From contig JAPZUE010000006.1 in assembly GCA_027533385.1 (NCBI GenBank), positions 186,001 through 250,000 of the forward strand: a DNA stretch of 64,000 bases. The letters are read 5' to 3'. Of the stretch, positions 58,835-64,000 are shown one piece after another. The notes below the pieces were generated by a model. It saw only the letters and a program-made list of their open reading frames with translations, did not search any database and was not told the DNA's origin. A program made the position numbers and the translations under genes. Numbering within the stretch: the first letter of the stretch is position 1; each line of letters opens with the position of its first letter. This DNA is from Rhizobium sp. (GTDB taxonomy: Bacteria > Pseudomonadota > Alphaproteobacteria > Rhizobiales > Rhizobiaceae).

Positions 58835-59524
58835 ATGGCAAAAGACGTTGTTCTCTCGCTTTCCGGCATTGATCGCCATTATGGCCAGGGCGAGACCGTG
58901 CTCTCCATCCTGAAAGGCGCCGACTTCACCCTGCGCACCGGTGAAACGGTCGCCCTGGTGGCGCCCTCCGGAACCGGCAAATCGACGCTTCTCCATGTCG
59001 CGGGCCTGTTGGAGCACCCCGACGGCGGCGAAGTGACGGTGGGCGGCGTTGCCTGCCAGGAACTCGGCGACGAGCAGCGGACCGCAATCCGTCGAAAGTC
59101 GATCGGCTTCGTCTATCAGTTTCACCACCTCCTGCCGGAATTCTCCGCGCTGGAAAACGTGATGATGCCGCAGCTCATCGCCGGGCTTTCCAAGGCCGAA
59201 GCAGCCGAACGTGCCAAGCAGCTTCTCGACTACATGCGGGTCGGCCATCGTGCCGACCATCGCCCGGCCGAACTCTCCGGCGGCGAGCAGCAGCGCGTGG
59301 CGATCGCCCGTGCTGTGGCCAATGCGCCCCTGGTTCTTCTCGCAGACGAGCCGACCGGCAACCTCGACCCTGAGACGGCAAGCTACGTTTTCTCCGCCCT
59401 CGAGGCCCTGGTCCGCCAGTCCGGCCTTTCGGCGATGATCGCCACTCACAACCATGAGATCGCCCGGCGCATGCACCGCTGCGTGACCCTCGTGGACGGC
59501 AAGGTCGTCGAACTCGAGCTCTGA
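58835..59524 (+). CDS. lolD: Lipoprotein-releasing ABC transporter ATP-binding protein
   Basis: This 229-aa ATPase drives release of lipoproteins from the inner membrane. It has Walker [13 protein letters not shown], the LolD-type [19 protein letters not shown], signature [15 protein letters not shown], Walker [14 protein letters not shown] and the switch histidine in IATHNHEIA. The ATG at 58835 is 14 bp after the lolC stop. Confidence 0.95.
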   Translation: MAKDVVLSLSGIDRHYGQGETVLSILKGADFTLRTGETVALVAPSGTGKSTLLHVAGLLEHPDGGEVTVGGVACQELGDEQRTAIRRKSIGFVYQFHHLLPEFSALENVMMPQLIAGLSKAEAAERAKQLLDYMRVGHRADHRPAELSGGEQQRVAIARAVANAPLVLLADEPTGNLDPETASYVFSALEALVRQSGLSAMIATHNHEIARRMHRCVTLVDGKVVELEL

Positions 59525-59551
59525 CCTCCTTATCTCCTAATCTCATCGTTG

Positions 59552-59602
59552 AACCTGTTGAGCCTCGGTCAAATTTGTTCCACCGAGCTCACAGGTTTTT
59601 TT
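59552..59602 (+). terminator. Intrinsic terminator after lolD
   Basis: AACCTGTTGAGCCTCGGT (59552-59569) pairs with ACCGAGCTCACAGGTT (59582-59597) over about 16 bp with two bulges, and seven T follow from 59596. It separates lol transcription from the small SOS-type unit downstream. Confidence 0.85.
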
Positions 59603-59605
59603 GGG

Positions 59606-59634
59606 TTGACAATGGAACAGGATGAGAACAAAAT
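59606..59634 (+). promoter_or_regulatory. Promoter containing an alphaproteobacterial LexA (SOS) box
   Basis: A perfect TTGACA (59606-59611) and an AT-rich -10 candidate (CAAAAT, 59629-59634) are 17 bp apart. Between them lies GAAC-AGGATGA-GAAC (59615-59629), which read on the other strand is GTTC-N7-GTTC, the direct-repeat LexA site of rhizobia and other alphaproteobacteria. LexA bound there would block RNA polymerase. The predicted start is near 59641, 20 nt before the ribosome-binding region and small ORF. Confidence 0.8.
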
Positions 59635-59661
59635 AAAAACATAAAGAGACAGGAGACGCGC

Positions 59662-59748
59662 ATGACTGAAATACTTCGTGACGTTGCTGCATTTGCCTCG
59701 ATGGCCGTGTTCGTATCCAGCATGGCCCTTTTGATGATGGCTCTCTGA
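59662..59748 (+). CDS. 28-aa single-pass membrane peptide, putative SOS-induced (SidA-like)
   Basis: An ATG with a strong ribosome site (ACAGGAGACGCGC) opens a 28-codon frame ending in TGA. The peptide has a short polar N terminus (MTEILRD) and then one hydrophobic helix of about 20 residues, rich in Ala, Met, Phe, Val and Leu, to the C-terminal AL. The LexA-type box in its promoter implies DNA-damage induction. In size, topology and regulation it parallels Caulobacter SidA, a 29-aa SOS-induced inner-membrane division inhibitor. I cannot claim homology from so short a sequence. Confidence 0.75.
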   Translation: MTEILRDVAAFASMAVFVSSMALLMMAL

Positions 59749-59754
59749 AAATTG

Positions 59755-59791
59755 CGGGCGGCAAAGCTGGTGAGGAAGGCTTTGCCGCCCG
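59755..59791 (+). terminator. Hairpin between the small membrane peptide gene and dnaE
   Basis: CGGGCGGCAAAGC and GCTTTGCCGCCCG form a perfect 13-bp stem with an 11-nt loop, 7 bp after the peptide stop. It is followed by ACTTCCTTC, not a true U-tract, so it may only partly separate the peptide from dnaE 73 bp further on. Confidence 0.65.
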
Positions 59792-59863
59792 ACTTCCTTC
59801 TGGACTTCGCAGGCGCGAAGACCGAAAATCCCGACCGATTCAGGCAGTGAGGAATGAAGCGGT

Positions 59864-62800
59864 ATGGGCGAGGACAGCGTCGGCGGGCAAGCGTCCGGTG
59901 GATTGGGTGACGGCCCGGGTTTCGTGCACTTGCGCGTGCATTCCGCCTATTCGCTTCTCGAAGGCGCGCTGCCGCTGAAAAAGATCCTCGGCAAGGCAGT
60001 GGCCGACAATCAGCCGGCAATTGCCATTACCGACACCAACAATCTCTTCGTCGCGCTCGAATTCTCCCAGAAGGCGCTGGGCGACGGCATTCAGCCGATC
60101 ATCGGCTGTCAGCTGTCGATCGACATGGAGGATGGCGCCGGCGAAAAGCGCGGCGGCAACGGCCATATGCCGGACCTGCCTTCGGTCGTTGTCCTGGCCT
60201 CGGATGCCGATGGTTACGAGCGGCTGGTCGATCTCGTCAGTCGCGCCTATCTCGGCGGTGATGCCGGCCAGCCCGTGCATGTGAAACTGTCCTGGTTCCG
60301 GGAAAGCGGCGCCGAAGGCATGATCTTGCTGACGGGTGCCTCGGGTGGCCCGATCGACAGGTTGCTGAAGGATGGCCATCGCGCCCAGGCTGAAAGCCGT
60401 CTGCTGGCCCTGAAGGATCTCTTCGGTGACAGGCTCTATGTCGAATTGCAGCGCCATGGTGACTATGACCGCACCCATGAGCGGCGCATGGTGCAGCTCG
60501 CCTATGAGCATGACATCCCGCTGGTCGCGACAAACGAGGCCTTCTTTCCGGCCAAGGACGATTACGACGCCCATGACGCCCTGATGGCCGTTGCCCACAA
60601 TGCGATCGTGTCCAATGACGATCGCTTTCGCCTGACCCCGGATCATTATCTGAAGAGCCGGGCGGACATGATGAAGCTGTTTGCGGATCTGCCCGAGGCG
60701 CTCGAAAACTCGGTCGAGATCGCCCGTCGCTGCTCCTTCATCCTCGACACCCGCAAGCCCATTCTGCCGCGCTTCACCGGCGGCAGCGACGATCCGGAAG
60801 AGGCCGAGCGCGAGGAGGCGCTCGAACTGCGCCGCCAGGCGGAGGAGGGGCTCGACCAGCGCCTGGCAGCCCTCGGCATGGCACCGGGTTACCAGGAGAA
60901 GGACTATCGCGAACGGCTGGAATTCGAGCTCTCGGTCATCGAGCGCATGAAGTTCCCCGGCTACTTCCTGATCGTTTCGGACTTCATCAAATGGGCCAAG
61001 CAGCATGACATCCCGGTCGGCCCCGGTCGTGGTTCCGGTGCGGGCTCGCTGGTCGCCTATGCGCTGACCATCACCGATGTCGACCCGCTCCGCTTCTCGC
61101 TGCTGTTCGAGCGCTTCCTCAATCCGGAACGCGTTTCGATGCCCGACTTCGACATCGACTTCTGCCAGGAGCGCCGCGAAGAGGTCATCCGCTACGTCCA
61201 GCGCAAATATGGTCGTGAGCAGGTGGGCCAGATCATCACCTTCGGATCGCTGCAGGCACGTGCGGCCCTCCGCGACGTCGGTCGCGTGCTCGAAATGCCC
61301 TATGGCCAGGTCGACAAGATCTGCAAGCTGGTGCCCAACAACCCGGCCAATCCGACACCGCTCTACAAGGCGATCGAGGAAGAGCCGAAGCTGCGCGAGG
61401 CCGCCGAGGAGGAGCCCGTTGTCGCGCGGCTGCTGGAGATCGCCCAGAAGATCGAAGGTCTCTATCGCCACGCCTCGACCCACGCCGCCGGTATCGTCAT
61501 CGGCGACCGGCCGCTGTCGAAGCTGGTGCCGATGTATCGCGATCCGCGCTCCGACATGCCGGTCACCCAGTTCAACATGAAATGGGTCGAGCAGGCCGGT
61601 CTGGTGAAGTTCGACTTCCTCGGTCTGAAGACGCTGACCGTTCTCAAGACGGCGGTGGACTTCGTCGAGGAACAGCGTGGCATCAAGGTCGATCTTGCAG
61701 CCATCGCGCTCGATGACGTCAAGACCTACGAAATGCTGTCGCGGGGCGAGACGGTCGGGGTCTTCCAGGTGGAAAGTGCCGGCATGCGCAAGGCGCTGAT
61801 CGGCATGCGGCCAGACTGCATCGAGGATATCATTGCCCTCGTCGCGCTCTACCGACCGGGGCCGATGGAAAACATCCCGGTCTACAATGCGCGCAAGCAC
61901 GGCGACGAAGAGATCGAATCGATCCATCCGACCATCGACTATCTTCTGAAAGAAACCCAAGGGGTTATCGTCTATCAGGAACAGGTCATGCAGATCGCGC
62001 AGGTTCTCTCGGGCTATTCGCTCGGTGAGGCCGATCTGTTGCGCCGCGCCATGGGTAAGAAGATCAAGGAGGAAATGGACAAGCAGCGCGCCCGTTTTGT
62101 TGAAGGCGCGGTGAAGAATGGCGTGTCGAAGCCCCAGGCCGACAACATCTTCGACCTGCTCGCCAAGTTCGCCAATTACGGCTTCAACAAGAGCCACGCG
62201 GCGGCCTATGCCATCGTCTCCTACCAGACGGCCTATATGAAGGCGCATTACCCGGTCGAGTTCCTCGCCGCCTCGATGACGCTCGATATGTCGAACACCG
62301 AAAAGCTGGTCGACTTCCGCCAGGATGCCGGTCGCCTCGGCATTGAGGTCGTGCCCCCTTCGGTCCAGACCTCCTATCGCCATTTCCAGACCGGCCCGAA
62401 CCGCATCTATTACGCGCTCGCCGCCATCAAGGGCGTCGGCGAAGGCGCGGTTGATCACATCGTCGAGGTCAGAGGCGACAAGCCTTTCGACAGCATCGAG
62501 GATTTCTGCCTCCGGATTGATCCCAAGCAGATCAACCGCCGCGTCTTCGAAAGCCTGATTGCCGCCGGCGCATTCGACTGCTTCGGCCGCGACCGTGCCG
62601 AACTGGTCGGCAGCATTGACCGCATCATGGGTTACGCCCAGCGCGCCCAGGAAAACGCCGTCAGCGGCCAGTCCGACATGTTCGGTTCCGGTGGCGCAAG
62701 CGGCCCCGAGCGCATCGCCTTCGCGCCCTACACCCCCTGGCTTTCCTCTGAAAAGCTGATGCGCGAATTCCAGGTCCTCGGCTTCTATCTCTCTGCCCAT

Positions 62801-63364
62801 CCGCTCGATGCCTATCGCGACCTCTTGGAAAAGCTGCGTGTCCAGAACTTCGCGGATTTCTCGGTGGCCGTGAAGCAGGGTGCCACCGTCGGGCGTCTCG
62901 CCGGCACCGTGATCTCGCGTCAGGAGCGCAAGACCCGCACCGGCAACAAGATGGGCATCATCACCTTCTCGGATGCCTCTGGCCAATACGAAGCCGTCCT
63001 CTTTTCAGAAGGGCTGAACCAGTATCGCGACCTGCTGGAGGCCGGCAAATCGCTGGTGCTCACGGTTCAGGCCGAAGAACGCCCCGAAGGTATCGGCCTG
63101 CGCATCCAGACGGCCCAGTCGCTGGAGGAGCAGTCGATCCGCATGCAGAAAGCGATGCGCGTCTTCGTGCGCGATTCCGGCCCACTGCGTGCCGTCGCCG
63201 CCCATCTCAATGCAAGAGGCGATGGGCTCGTCTCCTTCATCGTCATCAAGGATGACGGCAAGCGCGAGATCGAGGTGGAGCTGACAGAGCGCTTCCGCAT
63301 CTCACCGGAAATCGCCGCTGCCATGCGCTCGACCCCTGGTGTGCTTGACGTCGAGCTGGTTTGA
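59864..63364 (+). CDS. dnaE: DNA polymerase III alpha subunit
   Basis: This 1166-aa replicative polymerase has an N-terminal PHP domain (VHLRVHSAYSLLEGALPLKK), the polymerase palm with catalytic aspartates in MPDFDIDFCQERR at about residue 427, and GPGRGSGAGSLVAYAL before it. A helix-hairpin-helix region (AAIKGVGEGAVDHI) and a C-terminal OB-fold (about 985-1070) follow. It is the DnaE1 type, not the error-prone ImuC (DnaE2). GAGGAATGAAGCGGT precedes the ATG. An SOS-type promoter and small gene lie directly upstream. Confidence 0.97.
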   Translation: MGEDSVGGQASGGLGDGPGFVHLRVHSAYSLLEGALPLKKILGKAVADNQPAIAITDTNNLFVALEFSQKALGDGIQPIIGCQLSIDMEDGAGEKRGGNGHMPDLPSVVVLASDADGYERLVDLVSRAYLGGDAGQPVHVKLSWFRESGAEGMILLTGASGGPIDRLLKDGHRAQAESRLLALKDLFGDRLYVELQRHGDYDRTHERRMVQLAYEHDIPLVATNEAFFPAKDDYDAHDALMAVAHNAIVSNDDRFRLTPDHYLKSRADMMKLFADLPEALENSVEIARRCSFILDTRKPILPRFTGGSDDPEEAEREEALELRRQAEEGLDQRLAALGMAPGYQEKDYRERLEFELSVIERMKFPGYFLIVSDFIKWAKQHDIPVGPGRGSGAGSLVAYALTITDVDPLRFSLLFERFLNPERVSMPDFDIDFCQERREEVIRYVQRKYGREQVGQIITFGSLQARAALRDVGRVLEMPYGQVDKICKLVPNNPANPTPLYKAIEEEPKLREAAEEEPVVARLLEIAQKIEGLYRHASTHAAGIVIGDRPLSKLVPMYRDPRSDMPVTQFNMKWVEQAGLVKFDFLGLKTLTVLKTAVDFVEEQRGIKVDLAAIALDDVKTYEMLSRGETVGVFQVESAGMRKALIGMRPDCIEDIIALVALYRPGPMENIPVYNARKHGDEEIESIHPTIDYLLKETQGVIVYQEQVMQIAQVLSGYSLGEADLLRRAMGKKIKEEMDKQRARFVEGAVKNGVSKPQADNIFDLLAKFANYGFNKSHAAAYAIVSYQTAYMKAHYPVEFLAASMTLDMSNTEKLVDFRQDAGRLGIEVVPPSVQTSYRHFQTGPNRIYYALAAIKGVGEGAVDHIVEVRGDKPFDSIEDFCLRIDPKQINRRVFESLIAAGAFDCFGRDRAELVGSIDRIMGYAQRAQENAVSGQSDMFGSGGASGPERIAFAPYTPWLSSEKLMREFQVLGFYLSAHPLDAYRDLLEKLRVQNFADFSVAVKQGATVGRLAGTVISRQERKTRTGNKMGIITFSDASGQYEAVLFSEGLNQYRDLLEAGKSLVLTVQAEERPEGIGLRIQTAQSLEEQSIRMQKAMRVFVRDSGPLRAVAAHLNARGDGLVSFIVIKDDGKREIEVELTERFRISPEIAAAMRSTPGVLDVELV

Positions 63365-63367
63365 CCC

Positions 63368-64000
63368 TCAGGCCCGTGGTTTCTCGCGGGTCACGGTAAT
63401 GAAGTCGGTTCCGTCGCCGGTTTCGGGGCCGATGCCGGTATCGGAGATCGTGATCGACGATCCCTCGCTCAGCATCGTCTCGATCCGTGCCCTGACATCG
63501 TCGGGGATGACGATGCGGGAAAGTGCGGCCTCGGCTGTGAACAGCGCCGGATCGTCTGCCGGGATCGTGATCCCGAGACGCGTTTGGGTCGATGACGTCA
63601 GGTGGTCTTCAAGCGTCACACCGCGCCAGTCTGCCGTGCGTTTGAAGCGGTCGACATCGGTTGCTTCGATGAAATGCGTGCCGAGCGCCTTTTCCGGTTC
63701 CTTGATGTCAACGGGAGCGGAGAAGAGCGGCGAGAATTTCTGTCGGATCATCAGTTGGCCCATCGGCGGATGATCTTCGCCGGCCTGCTGATAGAGTGCC
63801 GCGAGGAAGGGTTTGGAGAGGATCTCGCCATCCTTTTCGATGGTATTCTTTTCCTTGAAGGCGCGGATCGCCGATATCGTTCGGGTGCCCAGCAGTCCGT
63901 CGGGAATGCCGGCTTCGAAGCCGAGCTTGTTCAACAGCCGTTGCACGTCGAAGGCGATATCGCGCTGCGTGCGACGGGTGATTAGGATCCGCAGCGGCGG
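63368..64000 (-). CDS. L,D-transpeptidase family protein, C-terminal part (partial)
   Basis: The frame is open to the window edge, so the N terminus is missing; 210 residues are visible. They begin with a peptidoglycan-binding-like repeat (VQRLLNKLGFEAGIPDGLLG, TRTISAIRAFKE). The C terminus (RIVIPDDVRARIETMLSEGS, then SITISDTGIGPETGDGTDFI) resembles the tail of rhizobial YkuD-type L,D-transpeptidases. No HxxxxxxSxGC(I/V)R active-site motif is visible in the fragment, so catalysis cannot be confirmed. It converges with dnaE, with 3 bp between stops. Confidence 0.7.
   Translation of the reverse strand, partial: PPLRILITRRTQRDIAFDVQRLLNKLGFEAGIPDGLLGTRTISAIRAFKEKNTIEKDGEILSKPFLAALYQQAGEDHPPMGQLMIRQKFSPLFSAPVDIKEPEKALGTHFIEATDVDRFKRTADWRGVTLEDHLTSSTQTRLGITIPADDPALFTAEAALSRIVIPDDVRARIETMLSEGSSITISDTGIGPETGDGTDFITVTREKPRA

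Overview
This is a gene-dense, GC-rich chromosomal window from an alphaproteobacterium, almost certainly of the Rhizobiaceae (Rhizobium/Agrobacterium/Sinorhizobium group). The evidence is the rplM-rpsI / speB / argC and clpP-clpX-lon-hupB blocks, a nuoA-N operon running into birA and an RNase J gene, a short (440 aa) alphaproteobacterial prolyl-tRNA synthetase, DUF2842 and DUF1467 proteins, an FMN-riboswitch-controlled RibN, and promoters of the TTGACN-N17-TANANN type. No insertion sequence, prophage, CRISPR array or plasmid function was seen. The only repeat-type mobile-looking element is a 264-bp palindromic mosaic at 34865-35128.

Layout. 1-2.7 kb: the C-terminal part of an ExoP/Wzz-like polysaccharide co-polymerase, convergent with a CelD-type GNAT gene, then a DUF2842 protein. 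2.8-8.2 kb: heme A synthase (ctaA), a DODA-type dioxygenase, then the leftward genes argC, speB, a monooxygenase-fold protein, rpsI and rplM. 8.6-17.1 kb: small accessory and metabolic genes (VOC protein, two CoA-binding paralogues, secreted cysteine protein, DUF6455, metY, cupin, GST, WYL regulator, cytochrome P450, GGDEF cyclase). 17.4-23 kb: the clpP-clpX-lon-hupB proteostasis/nucleoid block. 23.1-24.3 kb: FMN riboswitch, intrinsic terminator and ribN. 24.3-34.9 kb: a Pho-box-preceded phytase-like exported protein, aldo/keto reductase, DUF2256, MFS sugar-type transporter, ugd, a GntR regulator with a DapA-like enzyme, and a CASTOR/POLLUX-like channel. 34.9-35.9 kb: the palindromic element, tRNA-Val and two identical tRNA-Asp genes. 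36.2-54.7 kb: the complete 14-subunit Complex I operon with two extra genes embedded in it, followed by birA and rnj. 54.8-64 kb: mce, DUF1467, a candidate sRNA, proS, lolC-lolD, a 28-codon membrane peptide under a LexA-type box, dnaE, and the C-terminal part of an L,D-transpeptidase-like protein.

The most interesting signals are five. (1) A 28-aa single-pass membrane peptide at 59662-59748 has an alphaproteobacterial SOS box (GAAC-N7-GAAC) inside its promoter and lies just before dnaE; in size, topology and regulation it resembles the Caulobacter SOS division inhibitor SidA. (2) Within the Complex I operon, NuoE carries a C-terminal helix-hairpin-helix domain whose sister domain ends a separate 248-aa Ala/Pro/Lys-rich protein encoded between nuoF and nuoG, and a small exported protein is translationally coupled to nuoD. 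(3) Three or four Pho-box half-sites in exact 11-bp phase precede the phytase-like gene. (4) ribN seems to have lost one base in its first codons: the well-placed ATG is out of frame. (5) The palindromic mosaic begins exactly at the stop codon of the CASTOR/POLLUX-like gene. All functional names rest on reading motifs by eye; no database search was run.
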